Positions 37,879 through 46,689 are shown, numbered from the stretch's first letter. The stretch is DNA of 64,000 bases from Fluctibacter corallii (GCF_025751585.1 NZ_JAOWKX010000007.1:186001-250000); one strand, 5' to 3'. The notes: generated from the letters alone by a model not told the origin. Translations and numbers: made by a program.

Positions 37879-38208
37879 ATGACGACACCATTACCCAAAA
37901 ATCCAGTTAGAGGCTCTCAAACAGGCATCGCAATTATGGCTGCCTTTGATTTACTGGGCCGTAAATGGAACATGAGAATTTTATGGGAATTGAATCAAAC
38001 ACCGCTGAGCTTCAGAGGCTTACAAGAAAAGTGTGACGGCATGTCTCCGTCAGTACTGAATAGCCGCATCAAACAGCTCACTGAAGCCAAGCTTATATTT
38101 ACTTCGCAAGATGGCTACCAGCTAACAGAATTAGGAAAGTCACTGATGGTGACGCTCGATCCTTTGCGAGTATGGTCGGCAGAATGGGAAGCACAACTCG
38201 CCAAATAA
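37879..38208 (+). CDS. HxlR family transcriptional regulator
   Basis: The 109-residue protein matches the HxlR winged helix-turn-helix family: FDLLGRKWNMRILWELNQTPLSFRGLQEKCDGMSPSVLNSRIKQL and the wing EAKLIFTSQDGYQLTELGKSL. These regulators sense redox or reactive aldehyde signals, often through one Cys near the recognition helix; a single Cys is present in QEKCDGMS. It is followed by a perfect inverted repeat at 38221. Confidence 0.9.
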   Translation: MTTPLPKNPVRGSQTGIAIMAAFDLLGRKWNMRILWELNQTPLSFRGLQEKCDGMSPSVLNSRIKQLTEAKLIFTSQDGYQLTELGKSLMVTLDPLRVWSAEWEAQLAK

Positions 38209-38220
38209 TGAGGTTATTAC

Positions 38221-38252
38221 TGCGAGCGCATGGTTATTGTCATGCGCTCGCA
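38221..38252. repeat. Perfect 12-base inverted repeat
   Basis: TGCGAGCGCATG and CATGCGCTCGCA flank an 8-base loop, 12 bases after the HxlR gene stop. It can form a very stable hairpin but lacks a U-tract on either strand, so it may be a processing, 3'-end protection or Rho-linked element between two convergent genes. Confidence 0.7.
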
Positions 38253-38306
38253 ATTCGATATCACTACTGACAAATATCAACATGACAAAGCTGTGTACCT
38301 AGCAGC

Positions 38307-38777
38307 TTAATTCTTTGCCTTGCCCGCCTCTAAGATCGGAAGACCTGCTTCTGTTGGGATATATATACGTTCTCCACTACCATCTTGAAGCCCTTTTATC
38401 CAAACATATCGTAAGTATTCTTCGTTCCCTTTTAGTGACTCACCGATAATTCTATTGGCTTCCGCGGCGGCTTTAGCGCGCTCTATGTCTGCCTGACCTT
38501 CTGCTTTGGCTTGGACTATTTTCGCTTCGCCTTCGGCCTGCGCAAGCGTAATCCTTGCTTTTGCTTGCATCAGAGCGGCCTGCTCTCTCGCCTTAGCTTC
38601 TTCAATTAGAATTTGTTTACTCCACTCAGCCTCTTTGAGCGCTGCAATACCATCCATTTCTTTTTTGTACACTTTGTATTTAGGCCACGCCCACAATAAT
38701 CCAATAATAATCACTACAACGGATACCACCAAAAACACGAGACTTCCAAATGCAATAGCATGTCTATTTGGATGCAT
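38307..38777 (-). CDS. Membrane coiled-coil protein resembling a stomatin/prohibitin tail
   Basis: I do not recognise a named family. The 156-residue protein has one N-terminal helix (about 9-31) and then a long charged coiled coil (about 45-118) with repeats such as AEGEAKIVQAKAEGQADIERAKA. That pattern, followed by IIGESLKGNEEYLRYVWIKGL and IYIPTEAGLPIL, is like the C-terminal half of stomatin/prohibitin proteins. The SPFH domain itself is missing. It could oligomerise in the membrane as a scaffold. It is a single gene before a long gene-free region. Confidence 0.7.
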   Translation of the reverse strand: MHPNRHAIAFGSLVFLVVSVVVIIIGLLWAWPKYKVYKKEMDGIAALKEAEWSKQILIEEAKAREQAALMQAKARITLAQAEGEAKIVQAKAEGQADIERAKAAAEANRIIGESLKGNEEYLRYVWIKGLQDGSGERIYIPTEAGLPILEAGKAKN

Positions 38778-39189
38778 GATTTTTCCTTTATTTTTCTTGT
38801 ATGTACTGCCGGTTTGAACGCATATGCAGCCACATTACGAGTTGTCTTGTGGCGCATATTCTCCTTGATTTTGAAGGCTTACTTCAACTTAAGCAACAAG
38901 AGCCTTATTTTTGTAACTCGGCATACCAAAGCACTCTGTTACTCTCATCGGATGAGATAACCCCGCCCTTTGGTATAAATATTGATTCTTTTAACATGAA
39001 GGCGATTTGATTGGTTCATCAACGTTATTTGATTAAAGGAGCAATGATGGTGAAAAAATTCGCGTCGTAAGTAAGCGATAACTTGTGTTAAAGTGCATGC
39101 AATATAAGGCAAATAATCACTTAAGCCTTTTATGCATTCGCCGATACCAATAAGTACAAACACAAGTTGGCAACAATGTAAAAAGTAAG

Positions 39190-39207
39190 TGTATCAAATT
39201 TGATACA
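39190..39207. promoter_or_regulatory. Perfect 18-base palindrome, operator-like
   Basis: TGTATCAAATTTGATACA is a perfect palindrome without a spacer, 255 bases upstream of the hypothetical gene at 39462. It has the size and symmetry of a repressor operator, but I do not know a regulator with this site. Confidence 0.55.
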
Positions 39208-39404
39208 GTCATTCTTATTTTTTCTTATACCCAACCGAATGATTATTAACACGTTTTATTTTCGTGGAAATATTCATCCCGTGACGCGTGCGCTTCAAGC
39301 TAACAAATGTAGCTAAATTGCGACAGTTTCGTGTCTCTCTATCATGTTGTGCCTATATGTCTCGGGCGATGTGTTCTGTGGCATAAGCTTTGCTTTGCAT
39401 AGCT

Positions 39405-39422
39405 TTGGTATTCATATACCAA
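39405..39422. repeat. Short inverted repeat TTGGTAT-N4-ATACCAA
   Basis: TTGGTATTCATATACCAA has 7-base arms with a 4-base loop and lies 40 bases before the gene at 39462. It may be a small hairpin in the 5' untranslated region or a binding site. Confidence 0.5.
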
Positions 39423-39461
39423 TTAACTTATAACAAACATGGTTCTTAGTGGAGAACGCCA

Positions 39462-39797
39462 ATGAATCCGTCAATATCACGTTTTACCCACATGGATGAC
39501 TGGATTTTCGAAGTAAAGTTGGTCAGAGCGTTACGTGTGAAAAACTACGGAGATCCCTACACGGCTGTAGCGACTCTTTCAGTTAACGGTGACCACATGT
39601 ACATAGACACGCAAATGACGCGTGAAGGGGATGATTTTACTCGCAAAGATTTCAATACTTTCTGTCATTTTTGTCGCGACTTAGAAGTTAAAAGTATGCA
39701 CTATGACAAGATGAAAAATGGCGAGCGCATGTCGCGAATTATAGACTTGTCAAAATCTCACGTTCAAACCACACCAATTGTTCGCTTAGTTAAGTAG
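39462..39797 (+). CDS. Hypothetical protein, 111 residues
   Basis: I do not recognise this protein. It has no signal peptide and no membrane helix. The sequence is well balanced and mixed alpha/beta in pattern: WIFEVKLVRALRVKNYGD, then VATLSVNGDHMYIDTQMTREGDDFTRKDFNTFCHFCRDL, then a basic tail. Two Cys (HFC and the preceding FC, four residues apart as CHFC) could bind metal or form a redox pair. GGAG lies about 8 bases before the ATG, supporting expression. A long 5' region with two symmetrical elements precedes it. Confidence 0.7.
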   Translation: MNPSISRFTHMDDWIFEVKLVRALRVKNYGDPYTAVATLSVNGDHMYIDTQMTREGDDFTRKDFNTFCHFCRDLEVKSMHYDKMKNGERMSRIIDLSKSHVQTTPIVRLVK

Positions 39798-39961
39798 TAC
39801 TAATGCGTCTTCGCGTTTCTGTTATACGCCTCAAGGGGTAGATTTTTATGTATAACATTGCTACGCACGACACAATTTTTAGAAATTAAGCACATACATT
39901 TACTTAGCCTGCGAGAGTGGCGCTTGATGTCGCTACTCTCACTGGTTGAGTTGTACCTTGA

Positions 39962-41245
39962 TTATTCGATTACCTGTTCTGGCATCTCTTGGCTATCCTC
40001 TTTTTGGTGGGGATTACCTGCCCAAAACACAGCAATTGACGCAGCAATAGAACACACCAAAAACCCCATCACCATCGGCGATACAGAATCAACAATATAG
40101 CTGCCAATGAAAATGGCAATCGGCACAGAAAGAAAGCTACTGATAAAGCCTATTATGGCTGCACCCAATCCCGCCACATGTCCTAGCGGAAGCATCGCCA
40201 TCGCATTTAAGTTTCCGAACAATATACCCACGAAGAAGAAAGTGGTGAAAAGCACCATAACAAAAATCGGCAACGGGGGTTTACCCGTGTAGGATAGGGC
40301 CAGGATGCTCAAGGTTGTACTTCCCAGTACGACACCGGCCAAAGCAATTTTACTCAACGTAAACATGCCCATCCTCATAACCAATTTGCCATTTACAAAA
40401 GAGGCAAAACCGATTGAGAATGCCAACACGGCGAAATAAAGAGGAAAGGCCTGTCCAACGTGATATATGCCGTCAAAGATGGCTTGAGAAGCACCAAGAT
40501 AGGAGACAAACGCACCAAAGATAAATCCCATTGCCAAGGTGTAACCCATCACCACTTTGTGAGTCAGAATAAACTTGCTTGAATCGAAAAGGCGAGCCCA
40601 GCTAAACCCATGACGTTTATTTGCTGGCAGTGTCTCTGGTTGCCGTAAGAAAAACCAAGCACCACCCGCAAAACCAATAAACAAAAACGCGGTAAATATG
40701 TGCCGCCATTCAAACCATAGCATGATGAGTTGGCCAAATAATGGTGCGATCATAGGAACAAGAATAAAGACCATCATGATAAACGACATCACCCGAGCCA
40801 TAGCATCACCTGCGTACTGATCACGAATAACCGCTAAAGATGCAATTCGAGGCCCTGACACGCCAAATGCCTGAATCACGCGCCCCAACAATAGAATTTC
40901 CATCGTGGGTGCGAACATACATATCACAGTGCCCACACTAAATACTACCAACCCAGATACGATCGCGTACCGCCTACCTTTTGTATCAGATACAGGACCA
41001 TAGTACAGCTGACCAAATGCCATCCCAATAAAAAATAGCGATACAATTAAATAGGTTTCTTGCTGATTCTGACTGCCAAGTTCAAGCCCAATACGATCAA
41101 GCGCAGGAAGCATCGCATCAATACTTAACGCAACTAGGGACGTCATCAACGCCATCAACGAAACAAATTCAGCCAAACTCAATGCAGGTTTGTTTACTTC
41201 TGTAGTGTGGGGGTTATGGAGAGACAAGGAAAACTCCAACAGCAT
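39962..41245 (-). CDS. MFS transporter, Bcr/CflA-type drug efflux
   Basis: This 427-residue protein has twelve predicted helices and the DHA1 Bcr/CflA features: ALSIDAMLPALDRIGLELG in helix 1, FGQLYYGPVSDTKGRRYAIVSGLVVF (loop 2-3 motif A, GPVSDTKGRR), and VIQAFGVSGPRIASLAVIRDQYAG. Such proteins exchange drugs, sulfonamides or small metabolites for protons. The first 25 residues are a polar extension, and the true start could be later. It is a single gene. Confidence 0.88.
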   Translation of the reverse strand: MLLEFSLSLHNPHTTEVNKPALSLAEFVSLMALMTSLVALSIDAMLPALDRIGLELGSQNQQETYLIVSLFFIGMAFGQLYYGPVSDTKGRRYAIVSGLVVFSVGTVICMFAPTMEILLLGRVIQAFGVSGPRIASLAVIRDQYAGDAMARVMSFIMMVFILVPMIAPLFGQLIMLWFEWRHIFTAFLFIGFAGGAWFFLRQPETLPANKRHGFSWARLFDSSKFILTHKVVMGYTLAMGFIFGAFVSYLGASQAIFDGIYHVGQAFPLYFAVLAFSIGFASFVNGKLVMRMGMFTLSKIALAGVVLGSTTLSILALSYTGKPPLPIFVMVLFTTFFFVGILFGNLNAMAMLPLGHVAGLGAAIIGFISSFLSVPIAIFIGSYIVDSVSPMVMGFLVCSIAASIAVFWAGNPHQKEDSQEMPEQVIE

Positions 41246-41384
41246 TAAAACGGTATGTTATCACTTGGTAGCGAAAAATAATCTAGTTTCGACGATTATT
41301 TCGACAGGTTAAACGTAACGAACAGTGAAAAGGGTCATAATTGCTTCGGTAATCGGTAACGTCATCAAAGTATGTTAAGCCAAA

Positions 41385-41420
41385 TAAAAAAGCGTCCGCT
41401 GCACAGGTGTACACGGACGC
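41385..41420 (-). terminator. Intrinsic terminator of the TonB receptor gene
   Basis: On the minus strand GCGTCCG pairs with CGGACGC around a 15-base loop that can pair further within itself, followed by TTTTTTA. It lies 24 bases past the receptor stop codon. Confidence 0.88.
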
Positions 41421-41443
41421 CATATTCACTTATACGCTATAAA

Positions 41444-44080
41444 TTAAAAAGTATAGCTCGCCTGGAAGTACACAAAACGTCCTAAACCGCTATGCACGTC
41501 TTGATTGTAACCTGTCAGTTCACTGTAGCTGAACGGAGGTTCTTCATCGAACAAGTTGGTTGCACCCAACGTAAGCGTGGTATTCTCAATGCCCCGATAG
41601 CTTACTGTTGTATCAACCGTTGTCATTGACTTCACGTCAGGCAGGGTTGCTACAATGTTGCCGTCTTCATCTTTTGGAAAACGCACCGTCGAGTCTTGGC
41701 GGAAACTATCGATGTAATTTACAGCCAAGCTGGCTGTCCAATCACCTTGCGTCCAGCCTGAAGATAACGTCCAACGTAGTTCTGGCTGCTCATAGTCACC
41801 TTCTACGGCCTCAATGCGTCCAGGGCGGCGCTCTTCAAACTCAAGTACCCAATTCGCCACCAAACCAAAGTCAAAGTCGCCATGCGCCGTTTCCATACGG
41901 TAGCCAAGATCGATATCTAACCCAGATGTTTCTATGTCTCCAATGTTCTGAAATGAATCATTGATTTGCACAATTTCACCCGGATCGCCAGGAATATTCG
42001 TAGACCGACGAACCACTACATTTTCATCTAAACCTTGCGTCTCTAATAAGTACTGCGTGTCTGAGTCGATGATGTTTTCAATATCGTAGCTATAATAATC
42101 AACGGAAATATCTAGGTCATCGGTGATTTCATAGATCACACCAATATTGTAGCTTTTAGACTCTTCAGGCTGAAGATTTGGGTTACCCTGAAATACCGCA
42201 ATATTTTCTTCTAACTTACAACTACGGTGGCTCGGGTCACCAATGGCGTTACATCGCAACTTATCAAGCACCTCCGGAGACTCGTCTGTTCGACCTAAAC
42301 CCAATTGTACCAATGAGGGCGCGCGGAACGCCGTGCCATAGGAACCTCGGATTGAAAGGTTATCTGCTGGAGACCATAAGAATGAAATTTTTGGATCAGT
42401 GGTTGTACCAAAATCGCTGTAATCTTCATGGCGTACCGCCAGTTGCACCTCTACCTCATCCAATACAGGAATGGCCAGCTCAGCAAAAATCGCTGTACTA
42501 TCACGCTCGCCAGCAGATTTGGTAGACTCCGTACCAAAAATCTCACCACGTAAGAATTGATCATCTGGATTATCTTCAATCGTTTCTTCGCGATATTCGG
42601 CACCCACAGCCAGCATGATATCGTTATTCCCCCATTTCATAAGAGGGCCGTTGACTTTAAAGTCATAAATACGATTCGTAGATTTACCCACACGTGTCGT
42701 ATTGGTTTCTAAATAAGCGAGTGTTTCTGGTGAAGTATTGCTCGGCTCAAAGGGATTGAACGATCCGTTATCTATAGACTCCTGAATACGTACCGTGTTT
42801 GGATATCCATCTGCACCATACTCGTTTGATTCACTCTTGATATAACTGTATGCGGCTTCCCAATTCCAATCACCAAACTCCCCATTTGCACCAAGAATGG
42901 CGCGATAGTAATCCGTATCCACTTGTTTTTCACGTGCGCCTATTTCAACCATACGGCGTCGCATAGTCAGATCTTGCTGATAGAAGACGCTAGTCGGATC
43001 GTTCGCAAAGGGATGGTTTGGATTGTCAGCTGACATAAACAGCTCTTCAAAACTCGGACTTGGTGCACCTTTTACCACGGTCTTTGAATTCTGACCGTTT
43101 AGCTCGGTGAAAATACGGAATGAATCTGATATGTCAAACTTACCCATATAGTTAAAACTAAAACGCTCAACACTTGGAAACATAGAGCCAAACGGACCGT
43201 AATCGAACCGACATAGATTATCCACATTATCAATATCTTCTGGCGCACACTGATCTTTACCAAACGTATCTGGAATACGTGTGGCTGGATCGGACGCTAA
43301 TTCAATGGTACCTGGATAACCCGACGAGCTCCTAAAATCTGTCGCAAACTGACGACCTGTTAGCGCCGCCTGATTAGATGAACGCGAAAAGTCTCTGTCA
43401 CCATTGAGCGTTTCTTCTCGATCGAAATAATCAAGAATAAAGGTATGGCTTGCTTTGTCTGAGCTACTACCGAAAACCATACTAACATTTTGCTCTTCGC
43501 CACCAGCGCCTGAGGTATCCCCATACTTCGCCGACAACTCAACGCCTTCAAAATCATCTTTAAGAATAATATTAATTACACCCGCGATGGCATCAGAGCC
43601 GTAAATGGCAGACGCACCATCTTTAAGAATATCAACACGCTTAATCGCAGCGAGTGGAATATTGTTGATATCAACAAACGCAGTATCAATGCCTTTCGCG
43701 AAAGGAGAAACTGACACTCGACGACCATTCACCAGAATCAAAGTTGAATCAGCACCTAACCCTCGAAGTGAGACACTCGATCCTCCGTTCGCGGTATCAT
43801 CTGAACTATTCCCCTGAGTAGAAAATGTTCCCTGACCGGAAATAGGCAGCTTTGAGAATAATCCGATTAAATCAGTCACGCCTGTTTTGGCAATATCACC
43901 CGCACCAATAGACGTAACAGGAGAGGGACCTTCCATATCAGTGCGTTGAATGTGAGAGCCCGTAATTTGAATTTTTTCGATATTTTCTGATTGTTGCTGA
44001 GCTTGAGAGGCAGTAGATGATAACGCGAGACTAACGGCCGCGGCTGTGAGAGCCACAGAGAAAATCTTGTTGTTTTTCAT
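41444..44080 (-). CDS. TonB-dependent outer membrane receptor
   Basis: This 878-residue receptor has a signal peptide (about 1-27, ending SQAQQQ), a TonB-box-like IEKIQITGSHI at about 33-43, and a plug domain with VSLRGLGADSTLILVNGRR and RVDILKDGASAIYGSDAIAGVINIIL. A 22-strand barrel follows, ending in the aromatic residue F (FVYFQASYTF). The plug style is that of marine and sphingomonad receptors for plant or algal carbon sources and peptides; the substrate cannot be read. AAGGGAA precedes the ATG. No Fur box was seen, so iron control is not supported. Confidence 0.94.
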   Translation of the reverse strand: MKNNKIFSVALTAAAVSLALSSTASQAQQQSENIEKIQITGSHIQRTDMEGPSPVTSIGAGDIAKTGVTDLIGLFSKLPISGQGTFSTQGNSSDDTANGGSSVSLRGLGADSTLILVNGRRVSVSPFAKGIDTAFVDINNIPLAAIKRVDILKDGASAIYGSDAIAGVINIILKDDFEGVELSAKYGDTSGAGGEEQNVSMVFGSSSDKASHTFILDYFDREETLNGDRDFSRSSNQAALTGRQFATDFRSSSGYPGTIELASDPATRIPDTFGKDQCAPEDIDNVDNLCRFDYGPFGSMFPSVERFSFNYMGKFDISDSFRIFTELNGQNSKTVVKGAPSPSFEELFMSADNPNHPFANDPTSVFYQQDLTMRRRMVEIGAREKQVDTDYYRAILGANGEFGDWNWEAAYSYIKSESNEYGADGYPNTVRIQESIDNGSFNPFEPSNTSPETLAYLETNTTRVGKSTNRIYDFKVNGPLMKWGNNDIMLAVGAEYREETIEDNPDDQFLRGEIFGTESTKSAGERDSTAIFAELAIPVLDEVEVQLAVRHEDYSDFGTTTDPKISFLWSPADNLSIRGSYGTAFRAPSLVQLGLGRTDESPEVLDKLRCNAIGDPSHRSCKLEENIAVFQGNPNLQPEESKSYNIGVIYEITDDLDISVDYYSYDIENIIDSDTQYLLETQGLDENVVVRRSTNIPGDPGEIVQINDSFQNIGDIETSGLDIDLGYRMETAHGDFDFGLVANWVLEFEERRPGRIEAVEGDYEQPELRWTLSSGWTQGDWTASLAVNYIDSFRQDSTVRFPKDEDGNIVATLPDVKSMTTVDTTVSYRGIENTTLTLGATNLFDEEPPFSYSELTGYNQDVHSGLGRFVYFQASYTF

Positions 44081-44332
44081 GTGTATTCCCTTTTTTAGTT
44101 TTCTTCAACGTTTATGTTGCGAACAAAATAAGCGCATTTACAGCTCACTTTTTGAGCTATTCTTGTTATATCATAAGCCTTGTGCTCATGGGTGCACTTT
44201 GTGTAAATATTTACCTTAATTTGTTAGTAATTATTTACAGTGTTCAATAAAGTGACAGTTATGAAACTAAAATCCACAATGAAAAATACATTTATTTTCA
44301 ACTGGTTACACATTCAAATAATGATTGATGAT
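44081..44332. other. Upstream region of the TonB receptor gene
   Basis: Together with the next terminator this forms a roughly 300-base gap. It contains an inverted repeat AGCTCA-N5-TGAGCT at 44142-44158, about 62 bases before the receptor start, which could be an operator. No open frame worth calling was found. Confidence 0.45.
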
Positions 44333-44360
44333 AAAAAAGCCAGCGAAACTGGCTCTTTTC
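44333..44360 (-). terminator. Intrinsic terminator of can
   Basis: On the minus strand AGCCAG and CTGGCT form a 6-base stem with a 5-base loop, followed by TTTTTTAT. It begins 28 bases after the can stop. Confidence 0.9.
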
Positions 44361-44387
44361 AGGTAAGTATTCACTCCGAATTTAAGG

Positions 44388-44975
44388 TTAAAAATCACAC
44401 CCTAAATTTGTGATTTCTCCGTTTTTCAGGCTGTAAATCCAACTATGAATGGTAATATTTTGCCCACGCTTACGCGCATCTTTTACGATGGTTGTTCTTG
44501 CTACATTTTTTGCTTGCTCAATAACATTCAATTCGCACAGCTTCGCTAAACGTGCGCTTTCCGGTACGCTATCTAACTCGGCTTGATGCTTGACGATGGT
44601 GTCTTTAATATGCCCTAGCCAGTTGTCAATCAAGCCAAACTGATCGTCTCCCATAGCAGCTTCAACGCCACCGCAACCATAATGTCCACAGACAATAACA
44701 TGCTTAACCTGCAACACATCTACCGCATACTGCAATACAGACAAGCAGTTAAAATCAGTATGAACGACTAAATTGGCAACGTTACGGTGAACAAAAATAT
44801 CGCCAGGTAGTAAATCAACGATTTGATTTGCAGGGACCCGGCTGTCGGAGCAACCAATCCACAAGTATTCAGGCTTTTGCTGTTTAGCCAATTTGTTAAA
44901 AAAGTCAGGATCCCCTTCTTTAGTGCGGGCTGACCACGCTTTATTGTTGTCTAACAGTTGTTTAATATCGCTCAT
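44388..44975 (-). CDS. can: Beta-class carbonic anhydrase Can
   Basis: Can interconverts CO2 and bicarbonate, feeding carboxylases. The 195-residue beta-class enzyme has all zinc ligands and the switch residue at the positions of the E. coli enzyme: C42, D44 (GCSDSRVPAN), H98 and C101 (VIVCGHYGCGG). It is a single gene with its own terminator, divergent from a GNAT gene. Confidence 0.96.
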   Translation of the reverse strand: MSDIKQLLDNNKAWSARTKEGDPDFFNKLAKQQKPEYLWIGCSDSRVPANQIVDLLPGDIFVHRNVANLVVHTDFNCLSVLQYAVDVLQVKHVIVCGHYGCGGVEAAMGDDQFGLIDNWLGHIKDTIVKHQAELDSVPESARLAKLCELNVIEQAKNVARTTIVKDARKRGQNITIHSWIYSLKNGEITNLGCDF

Positions 44976-45071
44976 ACGCCCACTTTACGCTATCTTATAC
45001 ATAATTTAGGTCTGACCAAAAACCAGAACTCGTTTCAAACGCTATTGTTCATCGAAGTCAGGAGAAACACA

Positions 45072-45524
45072 ATGGACTTTACTATACGGCAAGTAAATAA
45101 CGATGATTTAATCCAGTTAAGTCAGTTATTTAACGACTATCGGGAGTTTTATGGTCAAGAAGAAGATGTAGTAGGGTGCCTTGAGTTTTTGCGAGCTCGT
45201 CAACGTAACAACGAATCGACAATATTCATTGCCACCGACAATGAGCATATACTTGGATTCGTACAATTGTACCCGATTTTTAGTTCGGTTAATCTTTCGC
45301 GCGCATTACTGCTTAACGACCTATATGTGGCACCTCAAAGCAGAAAAGAGGGCATAGCCTCCGCACTCATCGACGCCGTGACCACATTTGCTAAAAAGAA
45401 ACATGCCAGCTGGGTCATGCTACAAACTCAACATACTAATACCGACGCACAATCTCTTTACGAAAAGCTCGGCTTTAAGCTCGACTTAGACTGCCGCTAT
45501 TATTATTTGAGCACGTCTGATTAG
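45072..45524 (+). CDS. GNAT family N-acetyltransferase
   Basis: This 150-residue protein has the GNAT core: FTIRQVNNDDLIQLSQLFNDYREFY at the start, LNDLYVAPQSRKEGIASALIDAV as the acetyl-CoA loop, and LQTQHTNTDAQSLYEKLGFKLD at the end. The substrate is unknown. The frame is open to 44958 but ATG 45072 has AGGAG 9 bases upstream and gives the usual N-terminus. The longer reading would overlap the divergent can gene. Confidence 0.9.
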   Translation: MDFTIRQVNNDDLIQLSQLFNDYREFYGQEEDVVGCLEFLRARQRNNESTIFIATDNEHILGFVQLYPIFSSVNLSRALLLNDLYVAPQSRKEGIASALIDAVTTFAKKKHASWVMLQTQHTNTDAQSLYEKLGFKLDLDCRYYYLSTSD

Positions 45525-45534
45525 CGAACCCATG

Positions 45535-46113
45535 CTACCTATTTTGCGTAGCCAATGATTCAAAGTTGCGCTTCTCCTGAAGAAAACGCGCGTAACGCCT
45601 TTTACACCAAATCCAAAAGGGCAAACAAAACGCTGTCGTAGCAACTAACGCTACCCCTAACAATTTTACCGTCTCAAAAATGGGGAGCTCTCTGTCAACG
45701 CCGATTCCGACGTAAAAGAAGATAACGATAACTGGAGCGGTTAAGATTGACCATTTCGTGGCAGAAAGGATGCGTAATTTAAGCGCTAATACTGAAATAG
45801 ACAAAGTCACAAAGTCTCTCACACTCTGTCGCTGTATAGCGATTACTCTCACGCGAAGCCATAAAATGTACCCTGTATACACTGCGCAAATTGAGACTAT
45901 GCCTATCAAAAACAACGTTTCAAAAAGACTCATATCTGGATAAAACCATAACGCAATCAATGCTAAAGGCAAAAGCACAAGGATATCAATCGTGGTGTAT
46001 AACAGCTGTTTTCGACGCTCCCATTTTGCCCGTTGTTGAATATGATAGACATTTGGGTCATCTGTAGTCTGTTGCAACCAAAGTGCATTAAGCGGATCAG
46101 TAAAATCATTCAT
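45535..46113 (-). CDS. Four-helix membrane protein coupled to an ECF sigma factor
   Basis: I do not recognise the family. The 192-residue protein starts with about 40 polar residues (MNDFTDPLNALWLQQTTDDPN) and then has two pairs of membrane helices, about 40-62, 67-89, 118-138 and 152-172. It overlaps the sigma gene by 8 bases, so the two are co-translated. A membrane protein in this position is often an anti-sigma factor, and the cytoplasmic N-terminus would be the sigma-binding part. No zinc-finger anti-sigma motif (HxxxCxxC) is present, so this role is inferred from position only. Confidence 0.72.
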   Translation of the reverse strand: MNDFTDPLNALWLQQTTDDPNVYHIQQRAKWERRKQLLYTTIDILVLLPLALIALWFYPDMSLFETLFLIGIVSICAVYTGYILWLRVRVIAIQRQSVRDFVTLSISVLALKLRILSATKWSILTAPVIVIFFYVGIGVDRELPIFETVKLLGVALVATTAFCLPFWIWCKRRYARFLQEKRNFESLATQNR

Positions 46114-46606
46114 AGTTAAGTACTTTTTTCACCTGTTTTTTAGCGCGATTTAGTATCACACCCACTTGGTTAGTATTCATCCCCATTACTTCCCCAATTT
46201 CCTGATAGCTCAATCCTTCCATAGACATCGTCAGAACTTGGCGCGAAGACATAGATAAGTTTCTCACCGCGGTCAGTAATTCTTGTATTTGCTGATTGCT
46301 CGACACCGTTGTCTCTACATTGGTAGAACACGCAATATCCATAGAATGCTCTGACATGTCTGCATGTTTAGGACGATTTGCGTGATAGGCAACATGAGAT
46401 ACCCCTTTATTGTGGGCAACCCGATATATATAGGTTTTTACACTGCTATTGCCTTTAAACTTGCTCAAAGACTGCCACACAGCTAAACACATCTCCTGAG
46501 ACAGCTCTTGCGCCATTGCAGCGTTTGCTTCATAGCTTGTAGCCACACGCGAAAGAATCGGTGCATATTCCTGCAATATCTGCTGTTTTTGTTGTTGATC
46601 TAACAA
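46106..46606 (-). CDS. ECF-type RNA polymerase sigma factor
   Basis: The 166-residue protein has only sigma regions 2 and 4. Region 2 (about 10-75) includes MCLAVWQSLSKFKGNSSVKTYIYRVAHNKGVSHV. Region 4 (about 105-163) includes LTMSMEGLSYQEIGEVMGMNTNQVGVILNRAKKQV. The start is a TTG at 46606 with AAGGGAA upstream; no ATG fits. A promoter element 50 bases upstream is shared with the divergent gene, so the factor probably drives both. Stress response at the envelope is suggested by its partners. Confidence 0.9.
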   Translation of the reverse strand: MLDQQQKQQILQEYAPILSRVATSYEANAAMAQELSQEMCLAVWQSLSKFKGNSSVKTYIYRVAHNKGVSHVAYHANRPKHADMSEHSMDIACSTNVETTVSSNQQIQELLTAVRNLSMSSRQVLTMSMEGLSYQEIGEVMGMNTNQVGVILNRAKKQVKKVLNYE

Positions 46607-46654
46607 ACAATTCCCTTTTCACGTTATAAAACAAATTCAAGGTGTTTGATGACG

Positions 46655-46682
46655 TAGTCTTTACATCTAAAAAAAACTTACA
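46655..46682 (-). promoter_or_regulatory. Putative ECF promoter of the sigma operon
   Basis: Read on the minus strand: TGTAA (46682-46678), 18 bases, GACTA (46659-46655), about 49 bases before the TTG start. The last 15-18 bases before GACTA end in AAA, giving TGTAA-N15-AAAGACTA, the same as the divergent promoter. Confidence 0.68.
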
Positions 46683-46689
46683 CCGTTGT

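Larger units (their letters stand above)
38778..39461. other. 680-base gene-free region
   Basis: Small open frames exist on both strands (up to about 72 codons), but none has a ribosome site or recognisable composition. The region is AT-rich in its right half. It holds a perfect 18-base palindrome at 39190 and an inverted repeat at 39405. It may contain the promoter and operator of the gene at 39462, or a small RNA I cannot detect. No tRNA-like fold was seen. Confidence 0.5.

Noticed and set aside
38760..39163. Several 60-72 codon frames in the gene-free region
   Set aside because: They overlap one another on both strands, lack ribosome sites and show no protein-like conservation pattern.
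44081..44332. Possible Fur box or iron control at the TonB receptor
   Set aside because: No match to the GATAATGATAATCATTATC pattern; only a short AGCTCA inverted repeat is present.
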